A stretch of 64,000 nucleotides of DNA from an uncultured Paludibaculum sp. (GTDB lineage: Bacteria; Acidobacteriota; Terriglobia; Bryobacterales; Bryobacteraceae). Positions 1 to 7,682 of the stretch are shown piece after piece. Both the position numbers and the translations under genes were made by a program. The stretch lies in NCBI RefSeq assembly GCF_963665245.1, contig NZ_OY762267.1:1240001-1304000 (forward strand), read 5' to 3'. Position 1 is the first letter of the stretch. Each line of letters begins with the position of its first letter. The notes beneath the pieces were generated by a model. The model worked only from the letters and a program-made list of their open reading frames with translations. It searched no databases and was not told the origin of the DNA.

Positions 1-141
1 CAGGCCGTTGCTGATCATCTTGCCGCCCGCGCTGCCGGCCGTGCCCACTCCGGCCGCGGCCGCATGTTCGATCAGCGCCTGCCCAAAACAGCCGGCCGCA
101 CAGGCCAACAAGACGCCCATTCGCACTGCGTGGATCCTCAT
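1..141 (-). CDS. N-terminus of an exported protein (partial)
   Basis: Only the first 47 codons lie in the window; the gene runs off the left edge. From ATG at 141 the translation starts with a few polar residues (MRIHAVR), then a hydrophobic stretch (MGVLLACAAGCFGQA) that looks like a Sec signal peptide, with cleavage likely after residues 20-22. A second ATG seven codons later (position 120) is an equally possible start. The visible mature part is rich in Ala and Gly, so no domain can be named. The next gene on the plus strand diverges from it, and the 199 bp between them show no clear promoter or small gene. Confidence 0.55.
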   Translation of the reverse strand, partial: MRIHAVRMGVLLACAAGCFGQALIEHAAAAGVGTAGSAGGKMISNGL

Positions 142-340
142 GCCTGCACCTCTCAATCTGGATCCTAAGCCGGCGCGAAAGTCCAAACCATCGTAGAACT
201 CCCTTAGTACCCGCCCATAAAACCACCAGTCTTTCTCCTACATACGCGTAGCTCGCCCCCATCTGATACTGTGTCCCCAAGGACCCGAATTCCAGACCCG
301 AAAACGCGCAATCGCGCACACCCGGACAGAAGAGCGATTC

Positions 341-2803
341 ATGGACACCAGCCGCCGCACCTTTCTCGCCGTCACCGCCGCCGCCACACAAGCCTCCGCC
401 GGCCCAGCCCAACCTCTCGACACCCTGGCCATCGCCCGCCACCACCCCTTCGTCCGTACCCAGCCCACGCCCACGTTTTTCGAAGGGCTCCTATTAGGCA
501 ACGGGGACATTGGCCTCTGCCTCACCGTCCGCCCCGACGCCCTGGGCCTTCACATTGGCAAGAACGACGCCTGGGACATCCGCGTCAGCGACGAACATGT
601 CCCGCACATCAAGACCTTCCAACAGGTGCTGGATCTGTGGAAACGCGCTGGCGACGAGGCCCAGCGCCAGGGCAAGCCCGACATGACGTTCCTGGAATCG
701 AAGATCGATTTCTTCCGCGAATACTCCGACCTCATGCAGTCGTCCTACCGCAAGCCCTGGCCGCGGCCCTGGCCCTGTGGCACCGTCTGGTTGCATTGGG
801 ATTCGCGCATGGTCCGCGTCGTCCGCCAGGAGCTCGACATCGCTTCCGGAACGGCCACTCTCACCTTTGAATACGACGACCTGCGCGGCACCGTCCGCCC
901 GTTCCATCTCACCTGTTTCGTCAGTCGTGACAACGGCCATATCAGTCTCTCCAGTGACACAGCCGTTCCCGTTCTGTCTGTCGCCTATCAAGCCAACTGG
1001 GACGCCGAAGCCAAACTCCCCGAGCCCCGCCTCACCGCCGAAGGTACGCGCTTCACCGGCTACCAGTACTTTCCGGCAACGGCGCCCACCGACGCGCAGC
1101 CCAATCCGCCTGCTTCCAAGAAAGACACCAACTTCTCGCTCCACGGGCTTCTCGCCGGCCAGTGGGCCGTTCAACCGTTCGAACCCAAACGCCACCGCGT
1201 CCTTCTCACCGCATCCGCACCCCAACCCTTCCGGCTCGACCTCACGCTCTTCACCCCGCGGGACAACCCAAACCCGGAAGCCCACGCACGAAACGAAGCC
1301 AACCGGCTCTCCACGGTCCCAGTTGCCGCCCTCCTCGCCGATTCCGCGAAACAGTGGGCATCCTTCTGGAACCGCTCCGCGGTTGACCTCCAGGACAAGG
1401 ACCTCGAGCGCACCTGGTATCAGAATCAGTACGTCCTCGCCTGCTGCTGTAAGCCCGGCAAGGTCGCCCCTGGTCTCTTCGGCAACTGGAGTAGCGGCAA
1501 AATCGGCACCGCCTGGCACGGCGACTACCACATGAACTACAACACCCAGCAGGTGTGGTGGGGCGTCTTCTCCAGCAACCACGTCGAGCAGCACGAGCCC
1601 TACACCCAACTGGTGGAGTCCCTCATGCCCATGGCCGAGTGGAACGCCCGAGTGCAGTTTGGCCTGCCCGGTGCCTACTTCCCCCATTCCGCCTACCCCG
1701 TACCCAGCGCCGCCAACCCCTACCCTGCCCCGCCCTGGGGCTACGAGATCTGCGAGACGCCTTGGACCGTCCAAAGCCTGTGGTGGCAGTACCTCTACAC
1801 GCTCGATGAGGCTTACCTGCGCCGCGTCTACCCCATGCTCCGCGCCGCGGCCGATTTCCTGGCCGCCTTCGTCAAGAGGGGCGACGACGGCAAGTACCAC
1901 ATCAGCCCCACCGTCTCACCCGAGAACTGGGGCGCCACCGTCGACTTCCGTCTCAATAGAGACTGCATCATCGACCTCGCCCTCACCGAGTTCCTGCTCG
2001 ACGCCGTCTGCGAAGCCTCCACCCTCCTGAAGGTGGATGACGACAGACGAACCCAATGGCGGGCGATCCGCCAGAATCTGGCGCCTTACCCGATCGTTGA
2101 CGGCCCCTACGGCCGTGTCTGGCTCGACATCCTCAATGCACCGGCCGAATACGTTTACAACGTGCCCGTCACCCTCGCCCCGGTCTTTCCTGGTGAACAG
2201 GTGGGCCTCGATCTACATAAGGACCAGTTGGAACTGGCCCGCCGCACGGCCCGTACGGTCCGCCTCGAAGGCGGCAACGACCTCGTCTGGCAGCCCCTGG
2301 TTCGCGCCCGACTGGGCATACTCGATCTCGACTGGTTCAAGCGCGAGGTACGCTACTGCACCACCCCACTCGGCATCGCCAACGATCGTGTGCGTCAAAC
2401 CGGCGGCCGCTACCGCGACGAGACCAACTACGACTTCATGATGGAGATGGGCGTCTGGACCGAGAACCTATCGCTGCCCGCCGTCCTCAATGAATGCCTG
2501 CTGCAGAGCTATAGCGGGGTGATCCGGCTATTCCCGAACACGCAAAACCTGGGCCTCGCCGCCTTCCGCGACCTCCGGGCCGCCGGCGCCTTCCTGGTAA
2601 CCGCCGCCTGGGATGGAGCCAAGGTGACAGGGCTCACCGTCAAAAGTGAGAAAGGCGCCAAAGTGCGTCTGGTGAATCCGTGGCCTGCGGGCAAGCCGCA
2701 GGTCTTTCGGCAGCCGGGTGGAACGGTGTGGCCGCACAAGGTGGGTGGAGAACTTCTGGAGTTCGAAACCAAACCGGGCGAATCGTACGTAGTGCGCGGG
2801 TAG
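341..2803 (+). CDS. Exported glycoside hydrolase, GH95-like (alpha/alpha)6 barrel
   Basis: An 820-aa protein with a twin-arginine-type export signal (SRRTFLAV near residue 5), so the product probably acts in the periplasm or outside. An N-terminal beta domain with the motif GLLLGNGDIG (about residues 50-60) precedes a long Trp/Tyr-rich helical region. The stretch ISPTVSPENW near residue 525 resembles the catalytic region of GH95-type alpha-L-fucosidases. A beta-rich tail closes the protein. The N-terminal part also recalls DUF5703. Family membership is inferred from these motifs and overall shape; the substrate (fucosylated or other plant glycan) cannot be decided. The gene stands alone, with hipBA downstream behind an AT-rich spacer. 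Confidence 0.75.
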   Translation: MDTSRRTFLAVTAAATQASAGPAQPLDTLAIARHHPFVRTQPTPTFFEGLLLGNGDIGLCLTVRPDALGLHIGKNDAWDIRVSDEHVPHIKTFQQVLDLWKRAGDEAQRQGKPDMTFLESKIDFFREYSDLMQSSYRKPWPRPWPCGTVWLHWDSRMVRVVRQELDIASGTATLTFEYDDLRGTVRPFHLTCFVSRDNGHISLSSDTAVPVLSVAYQANWDAEAKLPEPRLTAEGTRFTGYQYFPATAPTDAQPNPPASKKDTNFSLHGLLAGQWAVQPFEPKRHRVLLTASAPQPFRLDLTLFTPRDNPNPEAHARNEANRLSTVPVAALLADSAKQWASFWNRSAVDLQDKDLERTWYQNQYVLACCCKPGKVAPGLFGNWSSGKIGTAWHGDYHMNYNTQQVWWGVFSSNHVEQHEPYTQLVESLMPMAEWNARVQFGLPGAYFPHSAYPVPSAANPYPAPPWGYEICETPWTVQSLWWQYLYTLDEAYLRRVYPMLRAAADFLAAFVKRGDDGKYHISPTVSPENWGATVDFRLNRDCIIDLALTEFLLDAVCEASTLLKVDDDRRTQWRAIRQNLAPYPIVDGPYGRVWLDILNAPAEYVYNVPVTLAPVFPGEQVGLDLHKDQLELARRTARTVRLEGGNDLVWQPLVRARLGILDLDWFKREVRYCTTPLGIANDRVRQTGGRYRDETNYDFMMEMGVWTENLSLPAVLNECLLQSYSGVIRLFPNTQNLGLAAFRDLRAAGAFLVTAAWDGAKVTGLTVKSEKGAKVRLVNPWPAGKPQVFRQPGGTVWPHKVGGELLEFETKPGESYVVRG

Positions 2804-2830
2804 CAACCAATCAGGCTCGCCTGCCCTGCG

Positions 2831-2948
2831 ATATGCCATCATATATTGAGCCAGTGATATGATATGTCATTACATATCATTTTTGATGCTCTTGATTTTC
2901 AATATGCGATAGCACATAGTATTTGTAGATCAATATGCCTTTGCATAT
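2831..2948 (+). promoter_or_regulatory. Four-box operator array upstream of hipBA
   Basis: In a conspicuously AT-rich spacer lie four dyads built on ATATG and CATAT. Box 1 (2831-2844) has a 4-nt centre. Box 2 (2859-2880) is longest, with 9-bp arms ATGATATGT / ACATATCAT. Box 3 (2902-2917) has one mismatch. Box 4 (2933-2948) covers the hipB start codon. Boxes 2-4 share a 6-nt centre. The ATATG half-sites are 31, 40 and 31 bp apart, close to whole helical turns. HipB-type antitoxins repress their own operon through such palindromes, so autoregulation by the encoded HipB is the natural reading. Confidence 0.7.
2892..2920 (+). promoter_or_regulatory. Candidate sigma-70 promoter of hipBA
   Basis: TTGATT (2892-2897) and CATAGT (2915-2920) are separated by exactly 17 bp. 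Operator box 3 sits between the two hexamers, so a bound repressor would block polymerase. Transcription would start about 8 nt before the hipB ATG, giving a nearly leaderless message. Confidence 0.5.
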
Positions 2949-3279
2949 CGAGCCCCGGCGACTCGAAGGCCTCCCCGAGGCCATGCGCCAATCCCTCGTC
3001 GCCGCTCGCCGCGCCCGCAAATGGAGCCAGTTGGAACTAGGGCGCCGCATCGGCCTTCCCCAGGTCCACATCTCGGCCATTGAGTCCGGCAAGGTCACCC
3101 CGCGCTTCAACACCCTGCTCGACCTCGTGCGGGTCCTCGACTTCGACCTCCTGCTGATCCCCCGGTCCCTCGTACCCGCCGTCCAGTCGATGGTCCGCGA
3201 CCACGGACAGCCCGCCAGTGAAGAGGACCGCCCGCTCTACGCGACCGACCCCGAAGGCGAGGCGGACCATGACACCTGA
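2935..3279 (+). CDS. hipB: HipB-like antitoxin, XRE-family DNA-binding protein
   Basis: A 114-aa protein with a helix-turn-helix at about residues 31-56 (SQLELGRRIGLPQVHISAIE), typical of Xre/Cro-type antitoxins. It should bind and neutralise HipA and repress the operon through the upstream dyads. The first ATG is used; it lies inside operator box 4 and has no Shine-Dalgarno sequence, which fits a near-leaderless mRNA. An internal ATG at 2983 is possible and would leave the HTH intact. The acidic tail after residue 90 could contact HipA. The gene overlaps hipA by 11 bp, implying translational coupling. Confidence 0.85.
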   Translation: MPLHIEPRRLEGLPEAMRQSLVAARRARKWSQLELGRRIGLPQVHISAIESGKVTPRFNTLLDLVRVLDFDLLLIPRSLVPAVQSMVRDHGQPASEEDRPLYATDPEGEADHDT

Positions 3280-4471
3280 ACTCGAGCGGGTGAACGCTCT
3301 CGGCGTCTACCAGCACGGTCGCCTCACCGGCGTCCTCACCCGGATGGCCGGAGACCAACACCTCTTCGCCTTCGATCAGGACTACCTCAACGACCTCAAC
3401 CGTCCCACTCTGAGCCTCTCATATAAGGCACGCGGCGGCGGCTTAGTCACCCGGGTCCGCCCCACTCACCGCCACCTGCCGCCGTTCTTCTCAAATCTCC
3501 TGCCGGAAGGCCATCTACGCACCTATCTCGCCGCCAAGGCGGGCGTCAACCCTGAGTGCGAGTTCCAACTGCTCGCAGCCCTTGGCTCCGATCTCAGCGG
3601 AGCCGTCGTCGTTCAGCCAATTGACGGAGAATCGCGGCCTCGCCCCGGCACGCTCCGATTCTCCCTCGCCGGCCGCCAGTGGAAGTTCCCCGCCGTCCTT
3701 GAGGCAACCGGACATCTCGCCATCCCCGCGCACGGCGCCGGCGGCAACTGGATCGTGAAACTTCCATCCACGGAGTGCCCCTCGATCCCTGAGAACGAGT
3801 TCGTCATGTTGGAACTGGCCCGCGCCATCGGCATCCCAGTGCCAGCCGCGCGCCTGGTGCCGATAGAGGAGATCAACGGCCTGCCGGCCGACGCCACCCA
3901 CTTGCCGGGAAGTGCTCTGGCTGTCCAACGCTTCGACCGCGCACAAAGTGGCCTCCGCATCCACATGGAAGACTTCGCGCAAGTCTTCGGCCAGTTTCCG
4001 GAAGCGAAATACAAAGGCCGAGGCTACGCGAACATGGCCGCCGTCATCCGGGCCGAAACCGCCGGGGATGACGCGTACGACTTCGTCCGCCGTCTGGTCT
4101 TTTCCGTCGTCATTGGCAACGGCGACATGCACCTGAAGAACTGCGCGTTGGTCTACGCCGAGGGGCGCACCCCAGTCCTCGCGCCTGCCTACGACTACGT
4201 TTCCACCTTGCCTTACCGGCACGACGACCGCTTGGCCCTGTCCTTCGGCGGCAGCCGTGCCCTCGACGGCATCAGCGCCAATCAGATTCGCCGCTTCTCC
4301 GACACGGCGGGCCTACCTGTCAGACCGGTATGGGACCTCGTCCAATCGACCGCGGAACAGACCGCGCAGGCCTGGAGGACATTGCCGCAAAAGGATCTCT
4401 TGCCGCCTCAGTTGCGTTTGTCCATCGGCGCACAGATCCGCCGCGTGGCCGCCGCCATCGCGACCGTCTGA
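3269..4471 (+). CDS. hipA: HipA-like serine/threonine kinase toxin
   Basis: A 400-aa kinase toxin; E. coli HipA phosphorylates glutamyl-tRNA synthetase and so induces growth arrest. Key residues are present with E. coli spacing: the autophosphorylated Ser equivalent S132 (in FSLAGRQ), ATP-binding K164, catalytic-loop D286 and N291 (GNGDMHLKN) and metal-binding D309 (PAYDY). The D-N and D-D distances (5 and 23) match D309/N314/D332 of E. coli. The chosen ATG overlaps the end of hipB in a different frame; a start further upstream in that frame would only extend into hipB. No frameshift or missing catalytic residue is seen, so the toxin should be active. The physiological target here is unknown. 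Confidence 0.92.
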   Translation: MTPELERVNALGVYQHGRLTGVLTRMAGDQHLFAFDQDYLNDLNRPTLSLSYKARGGGLVTRVRPTHRHLPPFFSNLLPEGHLRTYLAAKAGVNPECEFQLLAALGSDLSGAVVVQPIDGESRPRPGTLRFSLAGRQWKFPAVLEATGHLAIPAHGAGGNWIVKLPSTECPSIPENEFVMLELARAIGIPVPAARLVPIEEINGLPADATHLPGSALAVQRFDRAQSGLRIHMEDFAQVFGQFPEAKYKGRGYANMAAVIRAETAGDDAYDFVRRLVFSVVIGNGDMHLKNCALVYAEGRTPVLAPAYDYVSTLPYRHDDRLALSFGGSRALDGISANQIRRFSDTAGLPVRPVWDLVQSTAEQTAQAWRTLPQKDLLPPQLRLSIGAQIRRVAAAIATV

Positions 4472-4474
4472 GTC

Positions 4475-4579
4475 TTAGTGCGCCGGAGCGGCGAATACCA
4501 GCAACAGCACCACCGCCCCCAGCAAGGCGATCAGTACGAAGGTCTCGCAGTAAGAACCGGACATGGAGTACTGGCGCAT
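4475..4579 (-). CDS. 34-aa single-span membrane micro-protein
   Basis: This short gene begins with MRQYSMSGSYCETF, continues as one strongly hydrophobic helix of about 18 residues and ends in APAH. A clear Shine-Dalgarno (GAGGAGAG) lies 5 nt before the ATG. It begins 41 bp after the stop of the 37-aa micro-protein on the same strand and probably shares its transcript. The MR-x-Y start and hydrophobic span recall that neighbour, but similarity is too weak to call it a paralogue with certainty. Its tail faces the hipA stop 4 bp away. Function unknown; small accessory subunits of membrane complexes look like this. Confidence 0.55.
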   Translation of the reverse strand: MRQYSMSGSYCETFVLIALLGAVVLLLVFAAPAH

Positions 4580-4619
4580 GATGCTCTCCTCAACCTCTGC
4601 TGCGTGCAGCGAACCCGCC

Positions 4620-4733
4620 CTAGTTGGGCGGAATCACCACGATCAGCAGCGAGAGTAGTGCCGCCAGGATGACAAAGACAACAAACGCTTCGCGGAGCCA
4701 GTCCGCGATTTCCGGAGTATGGTAGTGTCGCAT
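4620..4733 (-). CDS. 37-aa membrane micro-protein, copy 1
   Basis: MRHYHTPEIADWLREAF is followed by a single hydrophobic helix and a short tail, IPPN. A Shine-Dalgarno GGAGGG precedes the ATG. It is 30/37 identical to the micro-protein at 6886-7002. The 30 shared residues carry 16 synonymous codon differences, against 7 replacements, mostly conservative. That pattern shows both are translated and under purifying selection. A soluble amphipathic start (residues 1-15) and one span suggest a regulatory or assembly subunit sitting on the inner face of the membrane, but the topology and partner are inference. I do not recognise the family. Confidence 0.75.
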   Translation of the reverse strand: MRHYHTPEIADWLREAFVVFVILAALLSLLIVVIPPN

Positions 4734-4753
4734 CAACCCAGCCCTCCGGGAGA

Positions 4754-4782
4754 ATACTACGTCCACTGCTCCTCGGAATCAA
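4754..4782 (-). promoter_or_regulatory. Promoter of micro-protein copy 1
   Basis: On the minus strand TTGATT (4782-4777) and TAGTAT (4759-4754) are separated by 17 bp. The same architecture, including the bases just upstream of -35, is conserved before copy 2. The start site should fall within about 15 nt of the ribosome-binding site, giving a very short leader. Confidence 0.7.
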
Positions 4783-4852
4783 GGAGCTTCGGGCCTGGGA
4801 TCGTAGGCCGGCCGCGGTCCGATGAGGAGCCAGCGCGCGGCAACACGTCGTC

Positions 4853-6814
4853 TCACCGTCCCAACACCACTAACTCATAATCCACCAACCGCGGAACCGT
4901 AAAGTGCGTATACCCGTCGCGGACTTCCACCTTCAGCGGGCCCGGTCCGCGGACCGTCCTGGCGCGCCGATAGGCGCCTTCCACGGCCACACCGACACCC
5001 GTCATCGGAATGGGCGCGAACGTAGCCGTCTGAGAATGGCCTGACAGATTGACCAGATGTACCTGAGTCTCTCCGGCCCGCTCCATCAGTGTCATCTCCA
5101 CAAGGGGATGCGCATTGGTCACCAACTGGCGCCGCGGCATCAGCGCGTTCGTGAGATCGCGAAACAACCCGGCATGCGCCGTCAGACTCAGACGGTAGTA
5201 CAGCGCCCCCAGATCCCAGGGCACCCACGTCACGCGACCTTGCCCCATCGCCCGGGACACCACCGCCGGCGTGTCGGTGTCTTTCATGTCCACGTGGATC
5301 TTTTCCGGAGGCCCGATCATTGACGGCGGTACCAGAGTCAAGGTCGCGGGACCCGCCGCTTCCACTTCGGTGAACGGCCCATTCAGCAGCAACAGGTCAG
5401 TCGATTGCAGCGACGGATACACGGCGTGGTCGCGCACACGTACGTAGCCCTTCAAATCGACGGACGAACCCAAAACACGCGCCACCTCGAACTCCGGCGG
5501 TCTGGCACTCGCGATCAGCAGGCGCCCGCCCCGCTCCACATACCCATTCAGCTCCGGCGGAGCCCAATCCGCCGCAATCACCAGGTCGAACTTCCGCGCC
5601 TTCATCCAATCCAGATTGTTCGAAACCGCAAACGGAATGTGCTCCTCGCTCAACAGCCGGAACAACCCTCGATACGCAGCGTCACCCGCGCTGCCCCGCT
5701 CCGCTTTCGTCAGCAGTAGAACCCGCGCCTGGCTGCGCAGCCCCAGGTACTCGCGTTCCTGCGCCGCGGCCCACTGGAAGATCGGCCGGGCTGCCTCGTA
5801 CGCCTGCCTATCCTGCAAGTCCAACGTGCCGTTCACTTCGAACGTCAGAGCCCCGCCGTGCGCCAACGCCTGCCACATCCGCCGCGCGATCTCCGCCTGC
5901 GGCACCGTCGCGAAGCGCCAGGCGTAGTCGACAAACTGCATGTTCAGGTCGACAGCCATCTTGTCCGGTTGGCTGTTGCGGGCCCGGTTCACGTTGTCGC
6001 TGGTCGCGTACGGCCACAGCGGCAGCGGCCGGTTCACGGCCGTGTTCGACTCCGACATGATCCCATCGGTGAACTCCTGCATGTAGTTGAAGTACCCTGC
6101 CTGCGGACGCTTCCCAGCGATCAGCCGCCCAATCGCCTGCGACACCTCACGCGCGCTCTTGCGTAGGAACTCCCTGTAGACGTCATCCGGCTTGTCAGGG
6201 ATCTCGCGTTGGTACTCATCCCGGTACTTCTTCCGGCAGGCCGCGCAATGGCAGAGCCCCACGGGATTCCCGCTGTAATCCGTCGACTGGTTGCCGAACA
6301 TGTTGAAGAACAGCCCGTCGACCTCGTAGCGATCCAATCCTTCCGTCAGAATCAGCATCACCTGCTCGCGGTAATAGCCTCCGTTGATGCAGGTGGAGTA
6401 GAGGCCGTTGTAGACGACCGGCGACCCGTTGGCTTTCTGGAAGAACCACTCCGGATGCGCCTCATAGACCGCCTTCTGGGTCTTGCTGAAGTCGTATCGC
6501 CCTACTACGCGAATGTGGCGCGCGTGCGCCTCCCGAACGATGTCGCCGAAGGTGTCTTTCCCGGCCGGTAGGTACGCACTGGGGTAGTGAAACGGAACTG
6601 TGGAAGGGTAATACGCGCAGATGCCGCCCATCCCCATCAGCACGACATTGGCTCGCATCGCCGCCAACTGCCCAACGAGGTGCCGTGCATCCAGGCCGGC
6701 ATCGGTCTCCCGCAGATTCGTCTGCACCCAGCGAATGGGCTCGTTCATCCACCAGCCCGGTTGAGCCTGCGCCGCCGCGCCGGCAAGACACAACAGGAAC
6801 GCGAGGCGAATCAT
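4853..6814 (-). CDS. Exported glycosidase-like protein (GHL/TIM-barrel plus trimerisation-like domain)
   Basis: A 653-aa protein with a Sec signal peptide (cleavage near AQAQ, residue 18). Residues about 20-330 look like a TIM barrel of the hypothetical glycosyl hydrolase (GHL) type, with acidic strand ends such as EVDGLFFNMF. A cysteine cluster CHCAACRKKY near residue 210 could bind metal or form disulfides. Residues about 365-480 (ARVLLLTKAER onwards) resemble the beta-galactosidase trimerisation / class I amidotransferase-like fold, and a beta-rich tail follows. It lies between the two micro-protein genes on the same strand, starting 71 bp after the stop of copy 2, so it may be transcribed from that promoter. 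Substrate unknown. Confidence 0.65.
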   Translation of the reverse strand: MIRLAFLLCLAGAAAQAQPGWWMNEPIRWVQTNLRETDAGLDARHLVGQLAAMRANVVLMGMGGICAYYPSTVPFHYPSAYLPAGKDTFGDIVREAHARHIRVVGRYDFSKTQKAVYEAHPEWFFQKANGSPVVYNGLYSTCINGGYYREQVMLILTEGLDRYEVDGLFFNMFGNQSTDYSGNPVGLCHCAACRKKYRDEYQREIPDKPDDVYREFLRKSAREVSQAIGRLIAGKRPQAGYFNYMQEFTDGIMSESNTAVNRPLPLWPYATSDNVNRARNSQPDKMAVDLNMQFVDYAWRFATVPQAEIARRMWQALAHGGALTFEVNGTLDLQDRQAYEAARPIFQWAAAQEREYLGLRSQARVLLLTKAERGSAGDAAYRGLFRLLSEEHIPFAVSNNLDWMKARKFDLVIAADWAPPELNGYVERGGRLLIASARPPEFEVARVLGSSVDLKGYVRVRDHAVYPSLQSTDLLLLNGPFTEVEAAGPATLTLVPPSMIGPPEKIHVDMKDTDTPAVVSRAMGQGRVTWVPWDLGALYYRLSLTAHAGLFRDLTNALMPRRQLVTNAHPLVEMTLMERAGETQVHLVNLSGHSQTATFAPIPMTGVGVAVEGAYRRARTVRGPGPLKVEVRDGYTHFTVPRLVDYELVVLGR

Positions 6815-6885
6815 GCTCCCGAGGATATCTCAACCGCCCGGTGCCGGCCGATATTCCGGTGCAAGATTCGGCCGGCCCCCGTGGG

Positions 6886-7002
6886 TCACTGATTCGAGGG
6901 GATCATCAGGACCAGCAGCGAGAGCAGCGCCGCCAGAATGACGAACACGACAAAGGCCTCGCGGAGCCAATCCGCGACCTGCGGGGTGTGATAAATGCGC
7001 AT
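6886..7002 (-). CDS. 38-aa membrane micro-protein, copy 2
   Basis: Starts MRIYHTPQVADWLREAF, then one hydrophobic helix and the tail IPSNQ. It is the paralogue of the 37-aa gene at 4620-4733, and the two share the WLREAFVVFVILAALLSLL core completely. GGGAGG stands 8 nt before the ATG. The exported glycosidase-like gene follows 71 bp downstream on the same strand. Conservation of both protein and promoter after duplication argues for a real function. The family is not one I know. Confidence 0.75.
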   Translation of the reverse strand: MRIYHTPQVADWLREAFVVFVILAALLSLLVLMIPSNQ

Positions 7003-7022
7003 GGCCCGAGCCTCCCGGAAGC

Positions 7023-7051
7023 ATAGTACGGCCACCGCACGGCGGAATCAA
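7023..7051 (-). promoter_or_regulatory. Promoter of micro-protein copy 2
   Basis: TTGATT (7051-7046) and TACTAT (7028-7023) on the minus strand with a 17-bp spacer. The block reading TCCTTGATTCCG at and around -35 and GTGG-CGTA in the spacer match the copy 1 promoter, so the duplication included the control region. Confidence 0.7.
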
Positions 7052-7085
7052 GGACTTTCAGGCCGTGTTTCTCAGCCGGCGGAAA

Positions 7086-7574
7086 TCACTTCACGACAAA
7101 ACGCAACGGCAAGTGGGCGTCCTGCCGGATCCCGATCCTCGGGGTCACTTCAATCGACTGGGGCTCCGCCCCCGCGTATACGCGGATCGGCCCAACAGTG
7201 ACATCGCAGCCGTTCTGCTCCAGCGTGATGCCCAGCGATCGCGTCAGCTTGCCCGGCCCGTCGCCTGCCCCTTCCACCGACCGGATCAGCACACAACCAG
7301 CTACACCTTCCGGCTCCGCCACGATGTTCAGGCAATAGTACATCCCGTAGATGAAATAGACATAGGCATGCCCGGCTGGTCCGAAGATGACTTTGGTGCG
7401 AGGCGTGATTCCTCGATGGGTGTGCGCGGCGCGGTCGCCTTCGCCCAGGTAGGCCTCCACCTCGAGAATCCGTCCCCGCCGCCCGTTAAATTCCAGAATC
7501 TGACCCAGCAGCGATCGGGCCACCTCCACGGTGGGCCGTTCATAGAAGGAGCGAGGCAGGACTCGGAAGTGCAT
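7086..7574 (-). CDS. mpg: 3-methyladenine (alkyladenine) DNA glycosylase
   Basis: A 162-aa enzyme of the AAG/MPG family, which removes alkylated purines from DNA to start base-excision repair. Characteristic stretches are ARSLLGQIL, the active-site region EVEAYLGEGDRAAHT (Glu of EVEAY as general base), FGPAGHAYVYFIYGMYYCLN and the closing TPRIGIRQDA. The ATG at 7574 gives a normal N-terminus (MHFRVLPRSFY); a TTG five codons upstream is possible but has no ribosome-binding site. Length is at the short end of the family. It diverges from thpR. Confidence 0.92.
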   Translation of the reverse strand: MHFRVLPRSFYERPTVEVARSLLGQILEFNGRRGRILEVEAYLGEGDRAAHTHRGITPRTKVIFGPAGHAYVYFIYGMYYCLNIVAEPEGVAGCVLIRSVEGAGDGPGKLTRSLGITLEQNGCDVTVGPIRVYAGAEPQSIEVTPRIGIRQDAHLPLRFVVK

Positions 7575-7682
7575 ATCAAACGACGTCAAGGTACGCTAAG
7601 TACGAGGATAGCGAGGCCAGCGGGAAGCTGAGAGCTGACAGCTCAAGGACCGACCCCGAAACCTAGCCAGCCGCCCAGCACT

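Noticed and set aside
494..1900. 468-codon open frame on the minus strand inside the GH95-like gene
   Set aside because: It is the antisense shadow of a GC-rich gene: Val/Gly-rich, no family, no ribosome-binding site, while the plus-strand product has an export signal and GH95-like motifs.
3218..3268. Longer hipA start inside hipB
   Set aside because: The additional 17 codons are basic and unlike HipA; ATG at 3269 overlaps hipB by 11 bp as in typical hipBA pairs.
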